Source: an uncultured Gammaproteobacteria bacterium
Lineage (GTDB): Bacteria; Pseudomonadota; Gammaproteobacteria; Poriferisulfidales; GCA-002705445
NCBI GenBank assembly: GCA_913042035.1
Contig: CAJWIN010000008.1
Span: 1-32,116 of the forward strand
Direction of reading: 5' to 3'
DNA length: 32,116 bases
Shown here one piece after another: positions 12,442 through 21,512 of this stretch. A model generated the notes under the pieces. That model ran no database searches. It was given only the letters and a program-made list of their open reading frames with translations, and was not told where the DNA came from. A program made the translations under genes and the position numbers. How positions within the stretch are numbered: the stretch's first letter is position 1; each line of letters begins with the position of its first letter.

Positions 12442-13188
12442 TTATAGCGAAAGTGCATCACTCATTGTATACAAACCTTTATTTTTTTTAGCTATCCATT
12501 TTGAAGCTAAAATTGCGCCCTCTGCAAAAATCTTTCTGTCAAAACTTTTATGATTAATTTCTATAGACTCATTTTCTAAAGTGAACTTAACCATGTGATC
12601 TCCAACTACATTACCTACTCTCAAGCAATGATGGTTAATGTCTTTAAGATTTGATAAATTATTTTTAATAACGTCTTCAAACGCCAAAGACGTTCCAGAT
12701 GGCATATCAACTTTATGCTTATGATGGTGCTCAATTATATCTATATCAGAATTGTCTCCTATAGATGACGTCATTTTTTCAACAAGTTTTAAACATAAGT
12801 TTATTCCTATACTCATATTTGAAGATTTTAGTATAGATATTTCTTTACTCGCCAATTCTATTTCTTTTATTTGGCTATCTGAAAAACCCGTTGTTCCTAT
12901 AATTAATTTCCTGTTATGTCTTATACACTCATCAATTATCTTCATTGAATATTCTGGTCTAGTAAAATCTACGCATACATCGCAATTTAATATTGCGCGG
13001 CTTAAATCCTGAGTGATAATTTGTTGTTCAAAATTTTGTTCAAAATTAGATAAATTTTGACTTATTTTATTTACATCTCTTACAACGCCAGATGACAGTG
13101 TAATATTAGCATTATCTAATGATACTAGTTTTGCTATCTCCATTCCCATTTTTCCTGAAATTCCAGGTACGCAGATGCTTATAGACAT
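12442..13188 (-). CDS. dapB: 4-hydroxy-tetrahydrodipicolinate reductase
   Basis: GISGKMGMEIA, CVDFTRPEYSM, IGTTGFS, DIDIIEHHHKHKVDMPSGTSL. Confidence 0.96.
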   Translation of the reverse strand: MSISICVPGISGKMGMEIAKLVSLDNANITLSSGVVRDVNKISQNLSNFEQNFEQQIITQDLSRAILNCDVCVDFTRPEYSMKIIDECIRHNRKLIIGTTGFSDSQIKEIELASKEISILKSSNMSIGINLCLKLVEKMTSSIGDNSDIDIIEHHHKHKVDMPSGTSLAFEDVIKNNLSNLKDINHHCLRVGNVVGDHMVKFTLENESIEINHKSFDRKIFAEGAILASKWIAKKNKGLYTMSDALSL

Positions 13189-13258
13189 TGTAAGTTTTTG
13201 TGATGTTTAAAATTACATTATATTAACATAGAGTTTGAAAAGGACTAAAAGAAAATTA

Positions 13259-14194
13259 CTATTTGAAGAAATTTTTTAAGCCTCCAAGCCAACTTTCTGA
13301 CTTTGGACTATGCTTTTTTTTGCTATTTTTTAATTTATCATCAAAACGCAATAATAAATCTTTTTGTTCGTTTGATAAGTTTACAGGTGTTTCGATTTGA
13401 ACAGAGCATATTAAATCTCCAACACCGCCGCCTCTAACGGATTTAATTCCTTTTCCTTTCAATCTGAACAATCTTCCAGTTTGAGTTCCTACTGGTATAT
13501 TAATCGAAACCATACTGCTTGCTAATGTTGGTATTTCAATCTCAGCACCAAAGGCAGCTTCAGCAAAAGAAATTGGTACATTGCAATATAGGTTATTACC
13601 ATCTCTTTCAAATATTGAGTGTTTTTCTAAAACTACTCTGATGAAAAGATCTCCTGATGGGCCTTGATTGATACCAGGTTCACCTTTGCCAGAAAGCCTT
13701 ATTCGATCACCATTGTCAACGCCGGCAGGAATTGAAACCGATATTTCTTTGTCTTCATTTTTTGTTCTAAATTTTATAACTTTATCTATGCCAAAAGCTG
13801 CTTCTTCAAGAGTTAACTGCATTTGATACTCTAAATCAGCACCTTTATATGCTCGATTTGGATTTCTAGCTCGTCCCCCTCCAAAAATATCACCAAAAAT
13901 ATCCTCGAAAACATCTTCAAATCCAGAAGTATTAAAACCTCCTTGAGAGCGACCACCAAAGCCACCGCCAAAACCACCGCCAAAATCTGCAGTTCCATAC
14001 TGATCATACATAGATTTCTTTTGAGGATCTGAAAGGACGTCGTAAGCTTCTTTTGCTTCTTTAAATTTTGTCTCAGCAGTTTTATCGTTACCGGTTCTGT
14101 CGGGGTGAAATTTCATAGCTTTTTTCTTAAAAGCCTTTTTAATTTCATCACTTGATGCCCCTTTACTAAGACCTAAAATCTCATAGTAATCCAT
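13259..14194 (-). CDS. dnaJ: DnaJ co-chaperone lacking the zinc-finger domain (311 aa)
   Basis: J-domain with HPD, Gly/Phe-rich region, C-terminal domains [20 protein letters not shown]...[34 protein letters not shown]...[15 protein letters not shown]; no CxxCxGxG repeats; directly downstream of dnaK. Confidence 0.93.
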   Translation of the reverse strand: MDYYEILGLSKGASSDEIKKAFKKKAMKFHPDRTGNDKTAETKFKEAKEAYDVLSDPQKKSMYDQYGTADFGGGFGGGFGGRSQGGFNTSGFEDVFEDIFGDIFGGGRARNPNRAYKGADLEYQMQLTLEEAAFGIDKVIKFRTKNEDKEISVSIPAGVDNGDRIRLSGKGEPGINQGPSGDLFIRVVLEKHSIFERDGNNLYCNVPISFAEAAFGAEIEIPTLASSMVSINIPVGTQTGRLFRLKGKGIKSVRGGGVGDLICSVQIETPVNLSNEQKDLLLRFDDKLKNSKKKHSPKSESWLGGLKNFFK

Positions 14195-14215
14195 ATCAAT
14201 AGTTACGCTCTTTAA

Positions 14216-16147
14216 TTATTTCTTATCGTTATTAACTTCTTTGTATTCAGCATCAACAACATCTGCGTCATTTTCAGAATTAGAATTTGCATTCTCTGCT
14301 GAAGGTTCTGCATTTTCTTGAGCTTTTGCAGCTTGCTCAGCATACATCATTTCAGCCATTTTTGCTGATGCCTCTGAAAGTTCTTTTATGCATTTCTCGA
14401 TAGAATCTTTGTCTTCTGTTTTCAAAGCTTCTGTAAGCGCTTCATTTTTTTCCTTGATATTTTTTTGATCATCTTCAGTAACTTTATCTCCTAGCTCATC
14501 AAGTGATTTGTTTGTTGCATGAACCAAAGCATCTCCTTGATTTTTTAGAGCAACAAGCTCCTGGAATTTTTTATCTTCTTCCGCATGAAGCTCAGCATCT
14601 TTAACCATTTTTTCAATTTCGTCATCTGATAGCCCACTAGACGATTTAATAATTATAGATTGCTCTTTATTTGTAGCTTTATCTTGAGCTGAGACATTCA
14701 AGATTCCATTTGCATCAATATCAAATGTCACTTCAATCTGTGGCATACCTCTTGGAGCAGGAGGAATATCTGAAAGATTAAATTGACCTAAAGATTTATT
14801 TCCTGAAGCAATATCTCTTTCTCCTTGAAGGACATGAACTGTAACAGCAGTTTGGTTATCTTCAGCTGTTGAAAATGTTTGATTTTGTTTAGTAGGTATA
14901 GTTGAATTTTTTTCTATAAGCTTTGTCATAACTCCACCCATAGTTTCGATGCCTAAGGATAATGGCGTAACGTCTAATAATAGAACATCTGTGACATCTC
15001 CAGCCAAAACTCCACCTTGAATAGCTGCTCCAGCTGCAACAGCTTCGTCTGGATTAACATCTTTTCTTGGTTCTTTCCCAAAATAATCTTTTACAATTTT
15101 TTGAACCAAAGGCATTCTTGTTTGCCCACCAACTAATATAACGTCATCAATATCTTTTTTTGATAATTTGGCATCTTTTAAAGCTATTTCACAAGGAGTT
15201 ATTGTTCTTTTCACTAAATCTTCAACCATTGACTCAAATAAAGCTCTTGTGATTTTCATATTTAAATGTTTTGGCCCACTTGCATCAGCAGTTATGTATG
15301 GAATATTAATATCTGCTTGTTGGCCATTTGATAATTCTATTTTTGCTTTTTCAGAAGCATCCTTAAGTCTTTGTAAAGCTAAAGGATCAGATCTTAAATC
15401 AAAACTTTGTTCTTTTTTAAATTCATCAACTATATGATCAATTAATTTTGAATCAAAATCTTCACCGCCTAATTGAGTGTCGCCATTTGTAGATAAAACT
15501 TCAATTTGATTTTCTCCATCAATATCTGATATATCAATTATAGAAACATCAAATGTACCACCACCTAAGTCGTAGACAGCAATTTTTTTATCCCCTTTCT
15601 TTTGATCAAGACCATAGGCAACAGCAGCAGCTGTTGGTTCATTAATAATTCTTTGTACATTTAGTCCAGCAATTTTTCCCGCATCTTTTGTTGCTTGTCT
15701 TTGAGAATCATTAAAATATGCTGGGACAGTAATAACAGCATCTGTTACTTCAGAACCTAAGTATTCCTCGGCGGTTTTCTTCATTTTCATTAAAACTTTT
15801 GCTGATATTTCTGGTAAAGCCATTTTATTAGAATCAATTTGCACCCAAACATCTCCGTTATCTGCCTCAACTATGTTATAAGGTAAGATAGCTTTATCTT
15901 TTTGTACCTCCTTATCAGAATATTTTCTTCCAATAAATCTTTTAATAGCATAAACAGTTTTTTCCGGGTTTGTAACAGATTGTCTTTTTGCAGACTGGCC
16001 TACTAATGTTTCTGCATCAGTAAAAGCTACAACTGAAGGGGTTGTTCTATCTCCTTCGCTATTTTCAATAATTTTAGGTCTATCACCTTCCATGACAGAC
16101 ACACATGAATTTGTTGTTCCTAAGTCAATACCTATGATTTTACCCAT
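14216..16147 (-). CDS. dnaK: molecular chaperone DnaK (Hsp70)
   Basis: [41 protein letters not shown]...; 643 aa. Confidence 0.99.
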   Translation of the reverse strand: MGKIIGIDLGTTNSCVSVMEGDRPKIIENSEGDRTTPSVVAFTDAETLVGQSAKRQSVTNPEKTVYAIKRFIGRKYSDKEVQKDKAILPYNIVEADNGDVWVQIDSNKMALPEISAKVLMKMKKTAEEYLGSEVTDAVITVPAYFNDSQRQATKDAGKIAGLNVQRIINEPTAAAVAYGLDQKKGDKKIAVYDLGGGTFDVSIIDISDIDGENQIEVLSTNGDTQLGGEDFDSKLIDHIVDEFKKEQSFDLRSDPLALQRLKDASEKAKIELSNGQQADINIPYITADASGPKHLNMKITRALFESMVEDLVKRTITPCEIALKDAKLSKKDIDDVILVGGQTRMPLVQKIVKDYFGKEPRKDVNPDEAVAAGAAIQGGVLAGDVTDVLLLDVTPLSLGIETMGGVMTKLIEKNSTIPTKQNQTFSTAEDNQTAVTVHVLQGERDIASGNKSLGQFNLSDIPPAPRGMPQIEVTFDIDANGILNVSAQDKATNKEQSIIIKSSSGLSDDEIEKMVKDAELHAEEDKKFQELVALKNQGDALVHATNKSLDELGDKVTEDDQKNIKEKNEALTEALKTEDKDSIEKCIKELSEASAKMAEMMYAEQAAKAQENAEPSAENANSNSENDADVVDAEYKEVNNDKK

Positions 16148-16187
16148 TTTTTACCTCATTAATTTATTTTAGTCTTCAATAGTTTAT

Positions 16188-16215
16188 ATATGTGGACGGA
16201 TTTAAATAATTCAAG
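16188..16215 (-). promoter_or_regulatory. Putative sigma32-type heat-shock promoter upstream of dnaK
   Basis: Minus strand CTTGAA-14 nt-CCACATAT; compare sigma32 consensus CTTGAAA-N13-15-CCCCATNT. Confidence 0.6.
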
Positions 16216-16218
16216 AAA

Positions 16219-16776
16219 TTATTTACTTTTTTTTGATACTATCACTAGGGCTGGTCTTAAGAGCTTTGATTTTAATTTGTATCCTTTTTGCATGACCTCT
16301 AACACCATATTTTCTTCTATTTCAGACTCTTTAGTGGCCATAGCTTGATGATATTCTGGGTCAAAATCTTCATTTAAAGGATTTATTTCTTCAACCTCAA
16401 GCTTATCAAAAATTTCTTTTGTGGTTTTAAGTAGTAAACTATTTCCTTCTATAAGAGTCTCTAGTTTTAAATTCGGCTCTTCAGATAATTTATTTGCTGC
16501 TTCCAGACTATCCATAATAACTAATAATTCTGAAGATAATTTTTCAGTTGAATATAATTGAGCCTGCTGCAATTGCTTTAAAGTTCGTTTTTGAAAGTTA
16601 TCTAGTTCAGCTTTAGATCTAAGGAGCAAATCGTTTAATTTAACGTTTTCAGCTAATAGTTTTTCTTGGTGATCTTCGTTTTCAACATTACTATCATTAA
16701 TTTCTTCAAGAATATCGTCGCTCTCAAGCTTCTCTGAATCTTGCTCAAAGTTTTCTTTAATTTCTTCTTCTTTCAT
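16219..16776 (-). CDS. grpE: nucleotide exchange factor GrpE
   Basis: DLLLRSKAELDNFQKRT..., NPLNEDFDPEYHQAMA, VLEVMQKGYKLKSKLLRPALVIVSK. Confidence 0.95.
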   Translation of the reverse strand: MKEEEIKENFEQDSEKLESDDILEEINDSNVENEDHQEKLLAENVKLNDLLLRSKAELDNFQKRTLKQLQQAQLYSTEKLSSELLVIMDSLEAANKLSEEPNLKLETLIEGNSLLLKTTKEIFDKLEVEEINPLNEDFDPEYHQAMATKESEIEENMVLEVMQKGYKLKSKLLRPALVIVSKKSK

Positions 16777-16810
16777 TATGTTCCTTTACTTTAATGTTTC
16801 ATTGACTCTT

Positions 16811-16838
16811 ATATAGGGTTTAATCAGAGGATTTCAAG
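16811..16838 (-). promoter_or_regulatory. Putative sigma32-type heat-shock promoter upstream of grpE, overlapping hrcA 3' end
   Basis: Minus strand CTTGAA-14 nt-CCCTATAT. Confidence 0.6.
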
Positions 16839-17863
16839 GCTTCAGTCAATAATTTAGCTGTAATATCGACAATTGGGATAACTCTATCGTACGCCATTCT
16901 TTTAGGACCAATTACACCAAGTACACCCACAACATCATTATCAAATTCATAAGGTGCACTTATAACACTGCAGTCATCTAAAACATTGTATCCTGACTCA
17001 GCCCCTATAAATATTTTTACACCATCTGAAGTTATACTTTTATCTAGCAAATGGAGAATATTATTTTTCTCGCTAAATGCATCAAATAGAGTTTTTAATT
17101 TTTCTATATCAGATAATTCTTTGCAGTTCATTAATCTTGTTTGTCCGCTTACAAAAAGATCATCATTTTTTTTCATGTCATCCGTATCTAAAAAAAGTTT
17201 TTTTCCGAAGGTTATTGCTGAGGACATTATGCTATTCATATCTTTTCTCATTTCATCAAGTTCATTTAATAAAATTTTTCTAACATGATGAATTGATTGT
17301 CCAGATATTATTGCATTAAGATAATTTGATGCTTCTTGTAATTCAGAAGAATTATAACTCTTGTCCAGACTTATAATTTTATTTTCAACATCATTATTTT
17401 TGTTTATTAAAATTGCTAAAATTTTATCGTCACTTAATTTTAAAAAATCTATCTGCTTAAGCTGAATATCATTGTGAGTAGGCAAAGAGATTATGCCAGC
17501 TAACCCTGTTATATTTGATAAAATCTCGTTCGTATTTTTTACAATATTTTTTCTTTCTATGTTTCTTGTTAAGTTTAATTTTAATTTTTTAATAAGCTTG
17601 TTATTAACCGGTTGAACTTTGATCATTTTGTCAACAAACACTCTGTATGCTAGTTCTGTTGGCACTCTTCCCGCTGACTTATGAGGTGAATATATGTATC
17701 CGAGATCTTCTAAGTCTACAAATACATTTCTAATTGTTGCAGAGCTTATACCAATATCTGATGTTTGTGATAATTTTGTTGAGCCAACCGGTTGCCCGTC
17801 GGAAATGAAGCTTTCTATAAGTGCTTTTAAAAGTAATTCTTGTCTCTTATTTAAATTTTCCAT
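16820..17863 (-). CDS. hrcA: heat-inducible transcription repressor HrcA
   Basis: LNKRQELLLKALIESFISDGQPVGSTKLSQTSDIGISSATIRNVFVDLEDLGYIYSPHKSAGRVPTELAYRVFVD; VGVLGVIGPKRMAYDRVIPIVD. Confidence 0.96.
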   Translation of the reverse strand: MENLNKRQELLLKALIESFISDGQPVGSTKLSQTSDIGISSATIRNVFVDLEDLGYIYSPHKSAGRVPTELAYRVFVDKMIKVQPVNNKLIKKLKLNLTRNIERKNIVKNTNEILSNITGLAGIISLPTHNDIQLKQIDFLKLSDDKILAILINKNNDVENKIISLDKSYNSSELQEASNYLNAIISGQSIHHVRKILLNELDEMRKDMNSIMSSAITFGKKLFLDTDDMKKNDDLFVSGQTRLMNCKELSDIEKLKTLFDAFSEKNNILHLLDKSITSDGVKIFIGAESGYNVLDDCSVISAPYEFDNDVVGVLGVIGPKRMAYDRVIPIVDITAKLLTEALKSSD

Positions 17864-17958
17864 ATAAGAATATGCATTTTTTATTAATATAATATTATAT
17901 TATAAAATATATTATAATAATTTACATATAATGTTATATATGCAAATGAGGGGGTGTA

Positions 17959-18828
17959 ATGTCAATGTTTAAAAAAATTGCAATAATTTCAAAAATTGAT
18001 GATGATAGTGTAAAAGATAGCCTAGATACTGTAATAAAATACCTAGATAGTAGAGATATTCAATACTTTCTCGATAAAAGCTCAAGCGCTCTATTAAAAG
18101 GCAAAGTGGAAACACCCATTGAAGAAATAAAAAATAATTGCGATATAGCTTTCATTATAGGTGGTGACGGAACTTTATTGCGTTCAGCTCAAGAATTGGC
18201 AAAAGCTAATATACCAATTTGTGGTATTAACAGAGGCAGGCTTGGTTTTTTAGTAGATATATCTCCGAATCATATTGAAGAAAATTTAAATAACATCTTA
18301 TCTGATAATTATTCAGTTGATGAAAGAATATCATTAATAGGGTCTGTCATTAGAAACGGGAAGGAAATTTCAAATAATATTTCATTTAATGACGTTGTCA
18401 TTCATAGTAAAGATGCAGTAAGGATGATTGAAATGGATACATCTTTAAATGGAAAAAGTTTATACACCGTAAATGCAGACGGATTGGTTGTGTCAACACC
18501 AACGGGTTCAACGGCATACTCTTTATCTAGTGGAGGACCCATATTAGAGCCAACTATGGAAGCCTTAGTTATGGTCCCCATTTGTCCTCATCTTTTAAGC
18601 AATAGACCAATAGTTATAAATATGAATAGTGTAATAGAGATAAGACTCTCTGAAAAATCTAATACAAATGCAAGTGTAAGTTTTGATGGGCAAACAAATG
18701 TTCCAATTCAGGCAAATGATATTATAAAAATATGTAAGGGAAAAATTACTTTAAAATTAATTCAACCTCCAGGAATAAATTTTTTCTCTATACTAAGAGA
18801 AAAGTTAGGATGGGGTTATAAACCTTAA
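17959..18828 (+). CDS. nadK: NAD kinase
   Basis: IIGGDGTLLRSAQ, GINRGRLGFLVDI, ADGLVVSTPTGSTAYSLSSGGPI; start may be the second Met at 17965. Confidence 0.96.
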   Translation: MSMFKKIAIISKIDDDSVKDSLDTVIKYLDSRDIQYFLDKSSSALLKGKVETPIEEIKNNCDIAFIIGGDGTLLRSAQELAKANIPICGINRGRLGFLVDISPNHIEENLNNILSDNYSVDERISLIGSVIRNGKEISNNISFNDVVIHSKDAVRMIEMDTSLNGKSLYTVNADGLVVSTPTGSTAYSLSSGGPILEPTMEALVMVPICPHLLSNRPIVINMNSVIEIRLSEKSNTNASVSFDGQTNVPIQANDIIKICKGKITLKLIQPPGINFFSILREKLGWGYKP

Positions 18829-18834
18829 GACTTT

Positions 18835-20484
18835 ATGTTATCAAGTATTTATATTAAAAATTTTGCAATAATTGATGAGATAGAAATAGATTTCCACGAA
18901 AATATGTCGGTTCTAACCGGAGAAACAGGTGCTGGAAAATCAATCTTGATAGATGCTATAAATGTAGTATTGGGAAACAAAAAAACAAATAAGATTTCAA
19001 GGAACGAGGATCTTGATACAGAAATAATTTGTCATTTCAATATATCAAATAAAAATATTTTAGAGATTTTAAAAGAAAAAGATTTATTGGATGAACAAAG
19101 TTGTATTTTCAGAAGGAAGATAAACACAAAAAATATCTCAAAAATTTATATAAACGATAAACCAGTTACATCAGGAACCGCTAAGTTAATTGGGGGAATG
19201 ATAATAGACATACACGGGCAACATGAGAATCAATTAATATTATCTAGTGACGAACAAAGAAATAGATTAGATAATTTTATAAATATAAGTGAAAAGAAGT
19301 TAATTATTAAGAATACACTATTAGAAATAAGTAATATAAAAAAGTCTCTTTCTGAAACTGCGCTAACTAACGAAGAATACAAAGAGAAAGTATCACTATT
19401 AGAGTATGAGGTTAATGAACTTGAAAACGAGGCTCTAGATTCAAGTGATTATGAAAAAATATATCAAGATTATAAGAAGTTAAGTAATGCTGATATCCTA
19501 ATTAAAAAAATTAGCGAATGTAGAAATTTAATTGAAGGTGAAAATAATATTAATATTAGTTCATTACTTTCAAACATGAATAAAAGCTTGAATGATATAA
19601 AGGATATAGACATAAAAACGGACTATGTTCTTGATGCGAACATCGGTATCCAGGATCAAGTTAGAGATTTGTCCAAACTTTTAGAAAAATACGAGAACTC
19701 CATAAATGTTGATAATGAAAAACTTGCCTCTCTTGAAGAAAAAATAAAATCACTCAATAATCTTTCGAGAAAATATAATACAAATGAAAAAGATTTAATA
19801 AAGATTCTTTATAATAAGCAGGATATTTTAAATAAATTAAAAGATAATAAAGATAATATTGATAACAAAAATAAAAAGATTGAAGAAAATATATTGAATT
19901 ATCATAATATTGCTAAGGAAATATCTAAATTAAGGCTTAAAGAATCTCTAATTTTAGAGAAAAAAATTAGTTCGGAGCTAAAAAAACTTGGAATGTCTGA
20001 TTGTGAATTCAAAATTGATATCACCGTAGACAATACGCTAATTAGCATGAATGGTTATGAAAAAATTAACTTTTTAATTAAAACTAATAAAAAATCAAAA
20101 TTACTTCCGTTGAATGAAATAGCCTCTGGTGGTGAATTATCAAGACTAAGTCTAGTTATTCAATTAGAAACAAGATCAAATAATGATTGCGAAACTATGA
20201 TTTTTGATGAAATTGATACCGGTATTGGTGGAGCTACTTCGGAGGTCCTTGGAAACCATCTTTCAAAATTATCAGAGAATACTCAGGTTTTATGTGTTAC
20301 TCATTTAGCTCAGGTTGCAGCAAAATCAAAACACCATTATCTGGTATCTAAGGATAAGGATATTTCATCTACAAAACTGACATATTTAGACAATGACATG
20401 AAAGTAAATGAATTAGCTAGAATGATCGGCGGTATAAAATTAACTGATAAAACATTACAGTTTGCAAAAGAACTTATTGATTAG
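18835..20484 (+). CDS. recN: DNA repair protein RecN
   Basis: MLSSIYIKNFAIIDEIEIDFHENMSVLTGETGAGKSILIDAI; DIHGQHENQLIL; NEIASGGELSRLSL; FDEIDTGIGG. Confidence 0.97.
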   Translation: MLSSIYIKNFAIIDEIEIDFHENMSVLTGETGAGKSILIDAINVVLGNKKTNKISRNEDLDTEIICHFNISNKNILEILKEKDLLDEQSCIFRRKINTKNISKIYINDKPVTSGTAKLIGGMIIDIHGQHENQLILSSDEQRNRLDNFINISEKKLIIKNTLLEISNIKKSLSETALTNEEYKEKVSLLEYEVNELENEALDSSDYEKIYQDYKKLSNADILIKKISECRNLIEGENNINISSLLSNMNKSLNDIKDIDIKTDYVLDANIGIQDQVRDLSKLLEKYENSINVDNEKLASLEEKIKSLNNLSRKYNTNEKDLIKILYNKQDILNKLKDNKDNIDNKNKKIEENILNYHNIAKEISKLRLKESLILEKKISSELKKLGMSDCEFKIDITVDNTLISMNGYEKINFLIKTNKKSKLLPLNEIASGGELSRLSLVIQLETRSNNDCETMIFDEIDTGIGGATSEVLGNHLSKLSENTQVLCVTHLAQVAAKSKHHYLVSKDKDISSTKLTYLDNDMKVNELARMIGGIKLTDKTLQFAKELID

Positions 20485-20502
20485 ATAATATTTTTATAAG
20501 TT

Positions 20503-20619
20503 TCACTTATCTTTATCGTTTTTCTCTAATCGTTTAAATTCTATTACAGTCATGATTGCGCCAGCTATAGCTAAAGCAAAGCAAAAACAACCAGTAAAAA
20601 ATATTAGTGGATCATCCAT
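20503..20619 (-). CDS. small single-TM protein, 38 aa
   Basis: MDDPLIFFTGCFCFALAIAGAIMTVIEFKRLEKNDKDK; tandem with two other small TM ORFs, 2-nt gap to the upstream one; shorter than the smallest ORFs listed in the track. Confidence 0.6.
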   Translation of the reverse strand: MDDPLIFFTGCFCFALAIAGAIMTVIEFKRLEKNDKDK

Positions 20620-20621
20620 AG

Positions 20622-20798
20622 TTAATTTTTTCTTGCTATTATTTTAAAATAAATAGCAAAAGCTAAAATTGATGGGATCCATGTCGCCGTAAATAATGCC
20701 TCTTGTTTTGTATCGACACCTTGAAACCAAAGAAAAGCAGTTGTTACAAAAGCAACTGCAACTGAAAGTAAAATGCATATATCCGAAATTTTCATCAT
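20622..20798 (-). CDS. small membrane protein, 58 aa (2 predicted TM)
   Basis: MMKISDICILLSVAVAFVTTAFLWFQGVDTKQEALFTATWIPSILAFAIYFKIIARKN; shorter than the smallest ORFs listed in the track. Confidence 0.65.
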   Translation of the reverse strand: MMKISDICILLSVAVAFVTTAFLWFQGVDTKQEALFTATWIPSILAFAIYFKIIARKN

Positions 20799-20822
20799 AG
20801 CGAAATCCTTTATTTTAAAAAA

Positions 20823-21011
20823 TTAATCTTCATTCCAAAAAGCCCAAGAACCTATTAGCAAAAAAATTACTGCTAAAGATGCATGTGCTCTAACACTTGT
20901 TTCCTGTGGTAGCTCTATTAAAAATGGTACAACATTAATCATTCCAAGTAAAAGCCAAATTAATGCTACAATTCCTAAGATAAGTGCAGCTTTTCCAATT
21001 TTTCTTTTCAT
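20823..21011 (-). CDS. small membrane protein, 62 aa (2 predicted TM)
   Basis: MKRKIGKAALILGIVALIWLLLGMINVVPFLIELPQETSVRAHASLAVIFLLIGSWAFWNED; listed ORF, co-directional and downstream of fur. Confidence 0.7.
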   Translation of the reverse strand: MKRKIGKAALILGIVALIWLLLGMINVVPFLIELPQETSVRAHASLAVIFLLIGSWAFWNED

Positions 21012-21051
21012 AAAATTATTATTTTAGCTTATATATTTTAAAAAAAAATTT

Positions 21052-21468
21052 CTATTCTTCATCTAGAAACTCACCATATAAAATCATACTATGGTCTAAT
21101 ATTTTAAAGTTATATTTTTTAGCTAATTCCTTCTGCCTATTTTCAATAATTTCATCGAAAAACTCTACCACCTTTCCAGTTTTCAAAGAAACCATGTGGT
21201 CATGGTGGTCTCCATGATTTAGCTCAAAAACTGCCTGGTTATTATTATCCGCATCAAAATGATGCCTAATTACAATTTTTGCAGCTTCAAACTGAGTGAG
21301 CACTCTATAAACTGTTGCAAGACTAATAACCTCGCCATCTTTAATTAGCTCTTTATATATATCTTCTGCAGACATATGGTGATCTTCAGCATTTTCTAAT
21401 TTGCTTAAAATTTTAACTCTAGGTAACGTTATTTTTAAACCAGCATTTTTTAATTCTATATTGCTCAT
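21052..21468 (-). CDS. fur: ferric uptake regulator family protein
   Basis: LKNAGLKITLPRVKIL, HHMSAEDIYKEL, ISLATVYRVLTQFE, HHFDADNNNQAVFELNHGDHHDHMVSLKTGKVVEF; canonical fur/bamE/rnfH/ratA neighbourhood. Confidence 0.95.
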   Translation of the reverse strand: MSNIELKNAGLKITLPRVKILSKLENAEDHHMSAEDIYKELIKDGEVISLATVYRVLTQFEAAKIVIRHHFDADNNNQAVFELNHGDHHDHMVSLKTGKVVEFFDEIIENRQKELAKKYNFKILDHSMILYGEFLDEE

Positions 21469-21512
21469 ATTTGCTATATTATCCTTATTTATATAAACAA
21501 TATAGTAAAAAA

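Noticed and set aside
13020-13050. Short direct repeat TTCAAAATT/TTCAAAATTA in dapB
   Set aside because: Codes for the NFEQNFEQ stretch within an otherwise normal DapB; chance low-complexity repeat.
15168-15437. 89-aa plus ORF; similarly those at 4151-4420, 4793-5077, 8427-8624, 11617-11832, 12752-13012, 16986-17288, 17077-17283, 22943-23140, 23177-23455, 25359-25595, 26826-27008, 28971-29192
   Set aside because: Each lies antisense, wholly or mostly, to a well-supported gene.
16777-17958. Search for a CIRCE element (TTAGCACTC-N9-GAGTGCTAA) near hrcA/grpE/dnaK
   Set aside because: No matching inverted repeat seen upstream of hrcA, grpE or dnaK by eye.
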